Positions 1 to 11,414 of a DNA stretch of 64,000 nt are shown in pieces. Where the stretch lies: the NCBI GenBank assembly GCA_039111635.1, contig JBCAQO010000003.1:3720001-3784000 (forward strand). The letters run 5' to 3'. Position 1 is the stretch's first letter. Each line of letters begins with the position of its first letter. The DNA comes from Heterobasidion occidentale. Taxonomy: Eukaryota; Basidiomycota; Agaricomycetes; Russulales; Bondarzewiaceae. A program made the translations under genes and the position numbers. The notes under the pieces were generated by a model. The model did not search any database, had not been told where the DNA came from, and saw only the letters and a program-made list of their open reading frames with translations.

Positions 1-253
1 GCCCTGTCGGTGTGTCAGGGATGGGCGTGGGCGTTGGTGCGGCCGCATGCGGTGCCCAGCGATGAGAAGCTGGCACCGTCGCCCAGGTGGAGGCCCATGT
101 AGGCGGGCCGACTGCGATGGGGGCCGGGAAGGTGGAAGGCGGAGTGACTACAGAGGGTGCGGGAAAGGGGGAAGCGGGAGCGACGAAGGAGAATGCGGTG
201 TGGATGGTCACGACGGGAAATTGCGAGCCGACGTCGCGCGACCGTGCGCGCAT
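1..253 (-). CDS. ZnF family copy A, N-terminal part (runs off left edge)
   Basis: The minus strand is open from an ATG at 253 to the window edge. It encodes a Pro/Ala/Thr-rich stretch with the APTPTP-IPD segment also seen in copies B and D of the family. Only the proposed N-terminal, low-complexity part is inside the window; the central basic region and the two zinc fingers would lie to the left. The ATG aligns with one at 50546 in copy E. No function can be assigned from this part. Whether the copy is intact cannot be judged. Confidence 0.4.
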   Translation of the reverse strand, partial: MRARSRDVGSQFPVVTIHTAFSFVAPASPFPAPSVVTPPSTFPAPIAVGPPTWASTWATVPASHRWAPHAAAPTPTPIPDTPTG

Positions 254-2165
254 GCGCGCCTCAGAGGACTGGCTGTAGCCAGCCCTGGTTGGTGGGACAT
301 GAAGTCCCGCACAGCTACGCTCGACATGCGCACCCTGACGGTGCAAGGGAACGCATCGTGAGTGGCACCGTCGACGTGTCAGAACGAAAGAAAACCTACT
401 TCCGGAATCGCAATGGGCTCTTGCTCATCGTTGGTGGACTGAGACCCTGAGGGTCCCGCGCCAGGAGCTGTATGAAAGCTGTTCTGGTAAAATTCAAGGC
501 CCTGAAGGACATGTACGCACTCTCAAGTTCTTCCTGTGTCCAAGACGGCCAGCCGTGTATTCTGTGCGACATGGCTTCGTGCTATGGATGCTTGTGGAAG
601 GTTTTCAGGTGTAGGTGGGTCGGCTGGTAAATTCTGGATGGGCGGTTGATGGTTCGGCTCCTCTCGTCAAAATCATCTAGATATACTACTGCCCCCGGGG
701 CGGGCGTTTCCCGACTTCTCGAACGATTCCACGATGCGACCACCACGCCTTGTTCTTCGATGCCGCCTAGCCGTATTCTCTCGCCTATTGACATTGAGTT
801 TGGAACCAGGAATGCGGTGCGTCATTGTTCTAAGGCATGAAGAGGCTGTCCTGCGCGTGTTACGAAATGGGCCTGACTACCAGCGCCGAGTGCTGGAATC
901 GGATTTCTGCCTCATGCCCCCTTCAGGAGGGGAGCGTGTTCACATCTAGCATATTACGTCTGTGTTTCTAGGGTACGTTACCTGTTATCATTCTGCATCT
1001 GAACCTCGATAGAGTTGGGGATGATGCAGGTCTTCTGATGGCGGGGCGGGGCCTTCGGGACAAAGCAAGGACGGCGAGAATTACCCAACGTCACGGTAGC
1101 CCGCTTCCAATGTCGGTCGGTCCTCGACTATAGCGGTTCAACACAGTCATCAGTTGGTTTTCCCCTCGCTCGGGTTTTCTTCTCCTGACGGCTTTTTTCT
1201 TTGCTGTCCATATTTCTCTGCCATGCACGGGGATTTTCATCTTCATCGTTCCATGCTGCTCTCTCGTGCCGATACCGCGTCGTCAGTTCAAATTAGGCCT
1301 CGTGTCTCGAAGTTGTAGGCGCATCAGGGCGCTTGATTTTTGGGATTTGCCATCGTGAACGGCATCATGAAGAACCAATTGCCTTCGAAACTCCGATCTT
1401 CTAACCGCTTCTGAGATCCAGCACAATGCGGCTTGTCCCAAACCGTGCACAGGTACACCAAGGCATGTTCTTTGCATCTATTTGTTCCCTTTTCTTTCTT
1501 CACTTGCAGCATAGCTTCTTGTCAAGTCGTGGTAGACTCCGGATTTACGGCGTTTGAGAGGGCAGGTGAGCTGACTATCGCGATGAGTAACAAGAGTCCT
1601 GATCTATGGCACCCATTCGGAATATTCGAGTGGCGAGGCCATATATGGGTCCCTAAACTGTATTGTTCCATCAGTCGTCATCGGAGCTACATGTCGTTGG
1701 TGAAATCCCCTGTCACTCGAATGGTGCCGGCCTGGGACTTGCGGTCTATTGCGATCTTGTGTCCGCCGTCGGAAGCACACGAACGAAGACGTTTGTTCAA
1801 GACTCAAGCTTGAGCCTGTTCGGTTTACAGGGCATTCAAGCTTCGCGTCAAACCCATTTACGATGTCTATGTACGTACTTTTTTTCTGGACGTTAAGTCG
1901 CCCATGTTCTAACATATGTGTCATCTACGGATTCGTTGTTCAAGATCGTCTCCGTCCCTGCCGTGGCTTCTGCTCAGTCCGGTCACCTCTCTCGCTGCCC
2001 TCGTCCGCTTTGTGTGGGTATTTGCAGGTGCTAACCCTCCTTTTTTCCGTCTTGCTTGCTTGCGTGCCTGTTCACGCCTTCTCAGCCTCCATCGACGGGG
2101 CTGGGGCCTGCAGTCCCTGGCAGTTTGACTGGCCCCCGGCCATCAAGTGCTTCCTCGACATAGTA
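1..2165 (-). repeat. dispersed ZnF unit, copy A
   Basis: This stretch aligns by eye with 4000-6150 (B), 25.8-28.0 kb (C), 31.0-32.76 kb (D) and 50.3-51.45 kb (E). It consists of the 5' part of a minus-strand ZnF gene and about 1.9 kb upstream of it. Landmarks shared by the copies are the 'gaccctgagggtcccgc' segment, the 'ctcctctcgtcaaa-catctagatata' segment near 660, and the strongly conserved block at 1290-1430. No other convincing gene is seen. Confidence 0.7.
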
Positions 2166-2589
2166 CCGCCGATGAGTTAAACACCGCCGTTTGGTCTGTT
2201 TGTTCGTCAACGCGACAAGCACAGCGACCGACTCTGGGTGTCTGCTTCGTCTGCCTCTATGACCATAGATGAGCAGACAAACTCTGGAGCTTTAACATAG
2301 GGGCTCGCTCATTCTTGCAAGGCTGTTTGCGTAATTGGGGGCAGCGAAACGTGTACCAATGGAGGCTGTCTATCATCGGTCTGCGTTGAGGCTCGGAGTG
2401 CGGTACAGGGAACTCGAACCGGGAGCGATGCGCACTGAGTATAAACTACGTCTGGTCAACACGATCACTCCATTACTCTTCTCTCTGAAAGAGAGAAATG
2501 GCGCCCAGGAAACGCGAGATATAGCTCATTCTTGTTTCGCACCGGGTTTTGTGAATATTTGTCATATTTTGGTCTGCCAAAAAATAATA

Positions 2590-5500
2590 GAAAAATGCTA
2601 ATACAACTCTATGGGAATTGGACACAGGAGATGCGATTTCGAAAAGATTGTGAATAAGGGGAATACGAGTGCGAGAGGTCTTCACGGCGGCGGTGAGCTG
2701 GTGAACGACGACGACCATCTTACATAATGACTGCAAGCAGCATTCTGCTCCAGTCTACCAGATCCGAGGTCAGTGACGAGCCAAGCACGGCCGTGTAGGA
2801 GCTGTACGACAAACAAACAGTGTCAGTCTCATCTAGAACACTCTCTTCTTCCTCATCGATCCGAGCACACAAGCAATGAGCAAGAAATAATCAGGGATAT
2901 CACAAAAGGGAAGGTCAAGGCGAGCTCTGCGGGGGCATGTAATCGATGGCGACGACTCGGAAGTGGTGTGGGGCATGAATAAGGGGTTGGCAGAACACAA
3001 AAGGAAAGGAAACGAGAGGGAAAAGGCAAGAGACGACGGTGCGTACCTTCAGCTTCACCTCCTCCTCGTCGATCCTGCCGTGCCCCTCCTCCGCTTACCG
3101 CCACGACGAGGTCCGTTCACCCAGGCCATGAACCATCTCCATGGGTTGATGTGTCGATCCTCAAAGTCCTTGGCCGGGCAGTTCTCCTTCTTGTGCCGAG
3201 TGATGCCATCGCGGCGCGCGTAGAAGTACAGGTCGCACCAGTCCGCAGGGGAACTTGCCAAGGTAGTGGACGGTGACGACGTGTCGCCTGCGGTCGTACT
3301 TACGGCGGAATGTCTTGTTGCACGGTACGCAACGCATGATGTCCCCTCCGTAGATGTTCTCGTCAATGACGACGGCGGCCTCGCGCTGACTCAGGGTGGT
3401 CTCGTCTCCGAGCCTGAGCTGGTCCTCTTCGTCCTCGTCCTCAACAGGCTCGCTGACCTCCTGCTGGTCGTCCGCAGATGGCGATGTCGAAGGCCCTCCG
3501 CTAGGCAGCGGTACAGGCTCGATGACGAACTCACCTGCGGGGTTGTCCACCCTGTGGGTAGACGTTGTTGATGTATTGTTGTGATGGTAGAGGGCGTTAC
3601 CGTCGACCTGTGGTACGACCACAAGTATCGGGTGCAGCCCTCCAGCTGCCTTGACTGGCCCCGGGGCAGGCATGGGCGCGATAGGCCCGAACCTGCTCTC
3701 CAAGGACCAAGTCCCCTCGGTGCCTGCACTGGTCCCAATCTCCGTCTTCATCAGCTCGCCTTCTTCCCCTTCACCCTCCCTCGTTCCCCCCACCGCACTC
3801 GCCCCGACAGCCGCCTCTCCTAGCCCCTCCTCTATCCTTGCCCTCTTTGGCGACGGCGCCTCCTCCGCGTCCGCCTCGCGCTTTCTCGTCTCCCGCCGCA
3901 ATACCGACGGGTCCCACCGCGGGTCTAGGCGCGCCGCGATGATCGTGCGTGCCATGGCCGCCCAAGGGCCCGTGAAAGGCCCCACGGCGCCTTCGAGCGC
4001 CGAGTGCGTCGACCGTTGGGCATCGGTCGGTATGATGCGTGCCATCGAAATGGCATCGGGGGCGGGGGCAGAGGCGGCATCCGTGGCGGGGGCGACGACG
4101 GTGGTGGTGGGTGCGGTGGGGGAGGCGGGGGCTACGGTTGTTGGAGGTGCGGCGGGGGTAGCGGGGGACGGGGACCCTTCCGGGCGGGGCTGATCGGCCC
4201 TCTCGGTATTTCAGGGACAGGCGTAGGAGTCGGTAAGGGCGCATGCGGTATTCTACGATGAGGGGCCAGTACCGGAGTCGAGGTGGACGCCCAGGTAGGA
4301 AGGGAGAAGGGGATGGGAGCGGGGAAGGGGAAGGGGGGAGCGGCAAAGGATGGGGCGGGGTGATCGAACACGGTGAGGAAATTTGAGGCCGCGTCGTGCG
4401 ACATGAAGCGCATGCGCGCGGCAAAGGGCCGGACGTTCCCAGTCATGTTTTGTGGGACATAAAGTCCCCCGCCGCTGCGCGCTCCATACGCGTCCTGACA
4501 GTAAAGAGGAGCGGCTCGTGAGTGGTATCGTCGACAGAACGCAAGTCAGCTTACCGCCAGATCGACGTCGAGCTCTTGCTCATTGTATCGGGACCCCGAA
4601 GGCCCCGCACCAGGCGCTGTACACAAATAGTGTCACTAAATCATTCGGCCCTCAGGAATATGTACGCACTGGATAATTCTTCCTGTGTCCAGGAAGGCCA
4701 ATTGAACCCGTAACGTGACATGCTTGTCGCGTTTGAAGAGGTGTGGAGAGGTTTGTACACCGACTGGTGAATGGTGAGGAAGATCTGAGGAGGCTCGGAA
4801 GAGAAGTCAATTGCTAGGCTCCTCCACTAGTCAGGCCATCTAGATATACCCCCACAGTGAGCGCTAATCGACTTCTTGCACGATTCCACGGTGCGCGCAC
4901 TATGCCTTGTTCTCTGGTGTTCTGTCGCCTCATAGGTTCGGCCTCGGAACCAGGAATAGGGCCTTGCCATTGTTCGAAGGCGGCAACCCATGGATCAGTG
5001 TTTATTACGCACTGAGCACTGCCTCTGACAGCGTCGTGCGCGCAAGGCTCATTCTGCCTCATGCCCAAGCTCGAGGATAAGGACGTGTTCCATTGATCAG
5101 ATGGGTCCGCGTTTCTGGGGTGCGTTGTGCGTTATCAATTCCCATCTGAACTTTGAAGCCGGGATGGTGCAGGTCTTCTGATGGCGGGAGCGAGTCATCC
5201 GGGACAAAGAAAGGACGATGAGGAATTTACCCACGTCGGGGGAGCCCGCTTACACTGTCGTTTGGTGCCCATTTGGAGTGATTTGTTCGACACAGCCGTC
5301 GGTCGGTCTTTGTCTAGCCATCCTTGAAGAGATTGCATTTTTATTCTGTGCATATCTGTCCCGCTATATGAGGTACCTTTCACCTTTTTCTTCCCTGATA
5401 CTTCGCGCCAATACTACCCCCGGTCTGGATAATTCAAATTAGGCCTCGAGGTTGTAGGCGCATCAGGGCGCTTGATTTTAGAGATTTGCCATCGCGCACG

Positions 5501-7050
5501 GCATTATGAAGAACCCCTCGCCTTCGAAAATCCAATCTTCTAGCCGCTTCTGAGATCCAGCACAATGCGCTTGTCCCAAATTGTGCACAGGTACGTTTCT
5601 TTGCATCTATTTGTCCGTTTTTTTTCTTCACTACAGCATAGCTTCTTGTCAAGTCGCGAGGTATACTCGGGCTGACGGCGTTTGAGAGGGAAGGCGAGCC
5701 GACGATCGCACTGGGTAACAAGAAATCTGATCTCTGGCACCCGATTCGGTATATTCGAGTGGCGGGGCTAAATATGGGTCCACTCCTACTTATGGCCTAC
5801 TGGTCGTTGTCGGAGCTACGCATCGTCGGGTGAAATATCTTGTCACTCGAACGGTGCCGGCCTGGAACTCGCACGCGTCTATTGCATGCCACTTCATGTC
5901 CGCAAATGACATTGTTTCATACTTTACTCCAAACTCAAAGCTCTTCCTTGCATGTAACCACGCTACGTCCTTGCCTGGCTTCTATACCTGACTACCCGAT
6001 GGCCGATTCATCAACCGCCTCATGCAGCTATGCAGAGCCTTCGCCGAGTGGTAAAGGGTCCGTGCGCGTGGTCGGGCATTTTTCGCTGTATGAGTGCATG
6101 GAGCTAGGCTTTTGGTCCGTAGCTTTCGTTATGTGTTTATCCATGAAAATCTTATCGACTATACGAGGGTAACAGCGAGGCACCTGCATGCCTGCGTAAC
6201 ACGTTCCACCAATTCCAGTTCTCAGTCAATCCGAGCCCTCCTCGCCTTTGGCCCTCCCCAGTAATTGTGCGCTTTCCATTTACCCAAATTCTTCTTTAAC
6301 GTGCTCACATCACTGTTGTTTTATTGATATCAATCTGCCATGAACATCCATCCCTCGCTGAGTGGAACTAGGTCTAATCTTCCCAAATTTAAATCTAGCC
6401 GTTGAAAAATCAGCGTGCACACAACTGATAGATGTTTATTGATATTTATTAAGGAAATATTCGCGAGATAGGTGCATGCGTATGGGTTTGATTTCCGTCG
6501 TCGCTTATATCTTATACATTGTTTGAGCTCAGTTTGAACCATTATGTTAGCTCCTCTGCGTTATGCCAAATTCACAGATGGCGGGACTTGGTAGAGGGGA
6601 TTTCAGCATATACATATCTTCGATACAGATTCTTTACCCATCGGAATGAAATTTGGGCGAAAACTAGCATCTCTTGTTCCGTGATGAAAACCAACTATGG
6701 CCAACTTCGGAGGCGATTCCTGGCTCGAATCAGGCAAAGAGAATTCAAGATTATTGTTTTTATCAGTTGGATTCGATAAAACGCGTAATCTTGATAGTAG
6801 CGACGAGATATGGTGCGTATGGAACGGTAAAGCAAACCGCGCCACTCGACGGCAGTTGAAATGAGCCCGCTGCTCCGATTCGGTTGCCGAATATTATATT
6901 CAACCTCCGTTGGTCTCCTCGGCATCATATTCGACCTCTCTTCGTGAATGATTGTTTCTCTGAACACTCAAAGTTGCCATTGTCCCGTCTCACATTGACT
7001 TTCGCCTATTCTGACGTAGCTGGGAAAGAAATTTTCAATAGAAGAAACTG
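2590..7050 (-). repeat. dispersed ZnF unit, copy B, including right-hand block H
   Basis: The unit starts near 2590 with sequence shared with 24.4 kb and 48.96 kb (the ZnF 3' flank with 'ctcatcgatccgag'), contains the ZnF gene on the minus strand, the conserved upstream block at 5440-5575, and a right-hand block (about 6600-7020) that recurs at 28.7-29.1 kb and 40.9-41.25 kb ('gccactcgacgg', 'cccgctg-tatggcgc'). It ends directly against the ankyrin relic. The stretch 4450-7050 otherwise shows only short, unconvincing reading frames. Confidence 0.65.
3055..4446 (-). pseudogene. ZnF family copy B: Pro-rich, bipartite basic, two zinc fingers, frameshifted
   Basis: Read on the minus strand this copy has an N-terminal Pro-rich part, the family signature DPRWDPSVLRRETRKR, a basic KRAR cluster suggesting nuclear import, an acidic linker (EDEDEED), then a C2H2 finger of C-x2-C-x12-H-x4-H form (CVPC to VTVH) and a second finger of C-x2-C-x12-H-x4-C form. 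In this copy one extra G near 3240-3250 (tgcggactgg where copy C has tgcgactgg) shifts the frame inside the second finger; the rest continues in another frame to 3055. The Pro-rich and central parts are also in different frames near 4175-4185. It is a likely nuclear nucleic-acid-binding protein gene, broken here. Confidence 0.6.
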
Positions 7051-8332
7051 TGACCTTAGCCGCTAGCTACCTCAGTCGATCACCGTTCGCATTGAGGCCC
7101 AAGACCATTCCTGACCCTCTATACTATTCGTGCAGTGCAGGATTTCTAGATATTGCAGACTGGCTATTGACTGAAGGTGCAGAGCCCAATGCACAAGGAG
7201 GATACTGCGGCAATGCGCTGCAAGCGGCCACTATAACGGCCACGAAGCTATTGTGAAACTGCTGCTGGATCGAGGTGCGGAGGTCAACGCACTAGGAAGA
7301 CAGTTCGGGAGTGCGCTGCAGGTGGCGTCTGCATCCGGCCATGAAGCTATCGTGCAACTGCTGCTAGATCGAGGTGCGGAGGTCAACACACAAGGTACAC
7401 ATGCCTATAATACACTCAAGGCGGCATCTCTTGGTGGCCGTGGCGCCATCGTGCGACTACTGTTGGATCACGGTGCGGAAATCAATGCTGCAGCAGGATG
7501 GTCCGGGAGTGCATTGCAATTGGCATCTGTTGGCGGCCATGAAGCCATCGTGCGACAGCTGCTGGATCAAGGTGCGGAAGCCAATGAATCAGGAGGAGAA
7601 TATGGAAACGCGCTGCAGGCGGCGTGTTCTTTTGGCCATGAAGCCATTGTGCGACTGCTGCTGGATCAAGGTGCGGAGGTCAATGCATCAGGAGGACGGT
7701 TCAAGAGTGCACTGCAGGTGGCGTCTACTCATGGCTATGAAACCATCGTGCAACTGCTGCTGGATCGAGGCGCAGAGGCCAATGCATCAGGAGAGTACGA
7801 AGGTGCGCTGCAGGTGGCGTATGATCGTGGCTATCAAGCCATCGTACAACTTCTGCTGGATCGAGGTGCGGAGGTCAACACATCAAAGGGATCGTACGGG
7901 ACGACTGCGCTACAGGCGGCATCTGCACGTGGCCATGAAGGCATCGTAAAATTACTGCTAGACCGAGACGCAAAGGTCAATACACCAGGGGGATTTTACG
8001 GAAGTGCACTTCACGCAGCGTCTTTCAAAGGCTACAAAGCTGTTGTGCTTCTGCTGTTATATCGAGGTGCAGAGTACAATGCACAAGGTGGACAGTGTGG
8101 AAGTGTGTTGCGAGATGTATTAACTCCTGTATCGCGCTTTGATCCCAGACGGCGCAGAACCAGAGAGGTGGTGCAGATATTATGGGACGCGGGCGCCAGG
8201 CTCTACACCATGCCGTCCGAGGCACATTCGGAGGAATATATCTCTCAGCTGCCAGAGAAGGACTTGATGATGGCCGAAGGGAACGCACAATCTCCGGAAA
8301 CGCGCACCACTAGGCGACGAAGCTGGTCTTGA
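7050..8332 (+). pseudogene. ankyrin-repeat relic of an NLR
   Basis: About ten ankyrin repeats of 33 residues (core G-H-E-A-I-V-x-L-L-L-D-R-G-A-E-V-N) are present, followed by a C-terminal tail with AGARLYTMPSEAHSEE that matches the end of NLR-2 (AGARLYTMQSEAHSEE). Upstream homology to NLRs starts at 'IPDPLYYSC' (about 7105); the Goodbye and NACHT parts are absent and replaced by ZnF-unit sequence. The first repeat is separated from the rest by a one-base loss near 7228. From 7253 the frame is open for 359 codons to the stop at 8332, so an ankyrin-only protein remains possible. It is most likely a 5'-truncated NLR produced by rearrangement. Confidence 0.75.
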
Positions 8333-9975
8333 ACATGGAATAAAGGACATTCTGTATGGATCGAATCACATACTTCGTCACCGAGTAAAGGAGCCGTTAA
8401 TTACGACGCTGTAGATACAGGAGGGACGGAGCATCGATATAGAGAAGTGCTGAACTGTGAACAAGCAAGGGTGTGAAGTACGGGCTTTGTATGAGATCGC
8501 TGCATGTTGAGACCGCAGGGCGATGTGAGTGACTGGTTTGCAGATGTACAGGTAAATCTGTAGATAATTGAGTGGAACCTAAATGCTTTTCTCGTTATCA
8601 CTCCGACAGGCATTTAAAACGCGTCCATGAGATGGAAATATTATAGTCATAGATCAAAGAACGAACGTACTGATGAGGAGTATTAAAAGTCTGACCTGTG
8701 ATCAGGAGATCGCCAAACCTACGTACTCCACTACTTGCCCCCGCGCCGGGTGACACCTTGCTCTGAACACGCAATAATGACCCTAGCTCTACCCTGCTGC
8801 GCCCTTCACTGACAAATAGCATCCATGCTCACCTCTTCTTGCATCCTGCTGGAGATGTGGCTAGATCTGCACATGGATTTGAAGTAAGGACACCTTGAAT
8901 ATGTAATTAACGGATGGCTATCAGGGAACATCCTGTAGCCGCACGCAAGCATCTTATCATCCTTTCAAAATCCGCTTCGGAGCTCCACCGTCCCATTCCC
9001 GCTTGGGCGCGATGCGCTTGTAGCAGACAGCCTGCAGAAGAATGAAACGCACGGAGTTGATGAATTTGTGTTTGTTGTTCACAATGATAGAGCGACAGTA
9101 AGAGAATAGACAAGTGATCAATACATTGCGCAAATAGACACGCGGGAACCAGACACAGACCGATTGTGCACCCTCGCAAAGAATGCGCATCCGCTTTAGA
9201 TATCCTTGGTGTGGACGCGTCGGCGTATTTCCCCAGAAAATATGCTTTGCGGGGGCCATTGCACCGTGTTCAAGAGCGCCATAAATTTCGCCATGGTTAT
9301 GTCAGTAAGTAGGTTTGATAATTCCGGAGCAATTTTGAATTCGTGAGATGGATCAGGTGTCAAAGACAAACCTCTTCATACCGCACTGAAATGTCGCTCC
9401 GATGCGTGAGTGGTTCTTTCGCATCGGCGTGCTAGCGCTGAGCGTTGAGTGCCTGCCGGAGTCGAGCAAAGTTATACTGATGCTTGTGCGTGAGAAGGAG
9501 TGCGCTATGGCCGACCTAAAAAAACCCAGACGCGTGCAATGTTATTTGAAGGCGGGTATATCTATATCAAGGACGCTGCCGCCGCCGTGTGGAATAGAGT
9601 ACTTGTAGGTCCTTCATGACTCCAGCAAATGAACGAGTTCGATGTGCCACGGCCGTTTGGACGATGAATGCGCGCTGGTGGTTGTGGTATGCAGGGTTAA
9701 GGTGCCGGCGCCACATTGTTGTCGTCATTGTCATGGACGTGCTGTTGAAGTGGTCGTGGTGGACGTTGGCGTCGATATACAGTCGATATACTCGCGTTGA
9801 TCGGCAACTGAGGCGCTGTCACCAAGCCGGCTTTAGCCGGCACTGGAAACATGAGCGCTTGAGCGCCCAGAGCATCGGTCATCATAAAGGACCATCTACG
9901 TCTGTCAAGTTTAGAATCAATTGAAAGACAAACATATCGGAGGGCACAGGACACCGATCTCAAGAAAAAGAGGTG
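8333..9975. other. intergenic stretch without a convincing gene
   Basis: No reading frame with recognisable protein character is seen. The segment 8400-8425 (gctgtagatacaggaggga) resembles a segment downstream of NLR-2 near 58018. The part 9610-9860 aligns with 42190-42430 (both contain gtcgtcattgtcatgg-like and ccggct-tagccggc segments), so it is part of another duplicated, probably non-coding or decayed, sequence. Confidence 0.5.
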
Positions 9976-9980
9976 CTAGT
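9976..9980 (+). repeat. target-site duplication CTAGT (left)
   Basis: CTAGT directly precedes the left LTR and is repeated exactly after the right LTR at 20823-20827. A 5-bp duplication is normal for Ty3/gypsy integration and defines the element ends exactly. Confidence 0.93.
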
Positions 9981-10599
9981 TGTTATGAACTGCTCGTTCA
10001 ATAACCCAAGAGTAACAGGTTCTTCCCTAGGTCGCACAATGGACTGAGTGATGGGCGAGGTCTCGACTGTATCAGGCGTTGATACAGGAGGGATAATGAT
10101 TGGCTCTAAGAATCCTGTATGTGTAGATACAGGGGAACGAAGAGGTTCGTATTTGTAGATACGAATGAACGAAGAGAATAGACTGAAGATCCTCAGCCTA
10201 TTCTATGGGCCTTATATACTGTATAGGGTATAGGGTAAGAGTCCGTGTGCTTCTCCAGGTTTCCATCCTAGGAGAGCTGTGGCCGCCGTCTTTCCCTCCG
10301 GCGCCTACTCTTGTACTTCTCTAGTCGCACTGATCCATCATGGTGCGACGAGGTGCTTACCCATAAGCCCTAAGCCCATGGCATGTGAATGCCTCTCATA
10401 TTACTGTGTGAACTCCGTGAGCCTCATGTCCCTCTCATATAGCCTCTACCAATGTCTTGGAGAACCATCGGTCTTGTCGGCTCCTAAGGACATGCCGAAT
10501 ACCTTGATATACGCTCCGTAGTGGAGCCGCCTAGCATGTGATGCTTGATCCATCGGTTAGACACGGCCGCGAAGGGCCCCGATCGGTCAAGTCATAACA
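9981..10599 (-). repeat. left LTR (3' LTR of the element)
   Basis: It begins TGTTAT and ends ATAACA, a perfect 6-bp terminal inverted repeat. The first roughly 405 bp match the right LTR exactly; the last roughly 215 bp carry about a dozen differences and small indels. Confidence 0.95.
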
Positions 10600-10602
10600 T
10601 TA

Positions 10603-10612
10603 CCCCCTTTCT
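10603..10612 (-). promoter_or_regulatory. polypurine tract
   Basis: On the coding strand AGAAAGGGGG lies 3 bases before the start of the 3' LTR. This is the expected place and composition for the plus-strand DNA primer of an LTR retrotransposon. Confidence 0.8.
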
Positions 10613-11414
10613 AGGTCCCAACTCCTGAGGGGACTACTCGCTTGAGCAGAAACGAGCTTCATCGTCATTCCACATACAATTGCTTGCTGGTCGTCAAATA
10701 GATTGGGATGCGTCTTCCCAATATCACTTCGTTTTCTGGGGCGAAGACCGACCTACGTCGTTTACAACGCCTAGGAGTTTTCCTTCTCCGTTGAGCTGTT
10801 TGATTTGAAGTTCGGGGCATAGCCACAATACCCTGTCCCTTCTCCCGGTGTTCTTCCTTCACCGCACGTTTTGTGTGAGTACACTCCTAGAGTCAATAGG
10901 CAGCTACTCGACCAGGACTCCCTGGTAGGTTTGATGAGCCAGTGTCATCTGGCGACGACGCAGAAAGGTGTTGTGCGAATGATTATAGGATGAAAATAGA
11001 AACTCGTCTGTGGATAGGTGTGTGTCGTTCTTCTTCTAAAGTGCCGAAGGCCATGTCTCAGTGTTTCCAGGATAGATCTTCATCTCCTTGATCTCCGGTA
11101 TCGAGGGGGACTCCAGGTGTGGGTTGATCGCTTTACAAAGGCTTAGGCCCACCAACCTATCAAGAACGAACATTTTTCTTGACTTGTTTTGAGTCCGGCA
11201 AGACCCCTTTGAAGATCCCTAACTCTGTCAGCCCCATACGGTGGCCTTGTCGGGTTAGAGATTGAGTGTTCGTCCAGAGTTTGTTTTTCACTAAGGGTAT
11301 TGGACACGAGGTAAGGACTTTGAAGAATAGACTTTGAACCCCATGGTCTCTTGAACAGACCATGGTATCCACCTTGACGGTAATTATGTGGGGTCAGCGT
11401 AAGGTATGTCCTGG

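Noticed and set aside
3651..4193. Plus-strand Ser/Ala/Gly-rich frame over the ZnF-B gene
   Set aside because: It is the shadow of the GC-rich Pro-rich coding region; the minus strand carries the family-conserved protein.
9402..9924. Frames at 9402-9608 and 9616-9924 as genes
   Set aside because: They are short, on low-complexity DNA duplicated at 42.0-42.4 kb, where the frames are not preserved.
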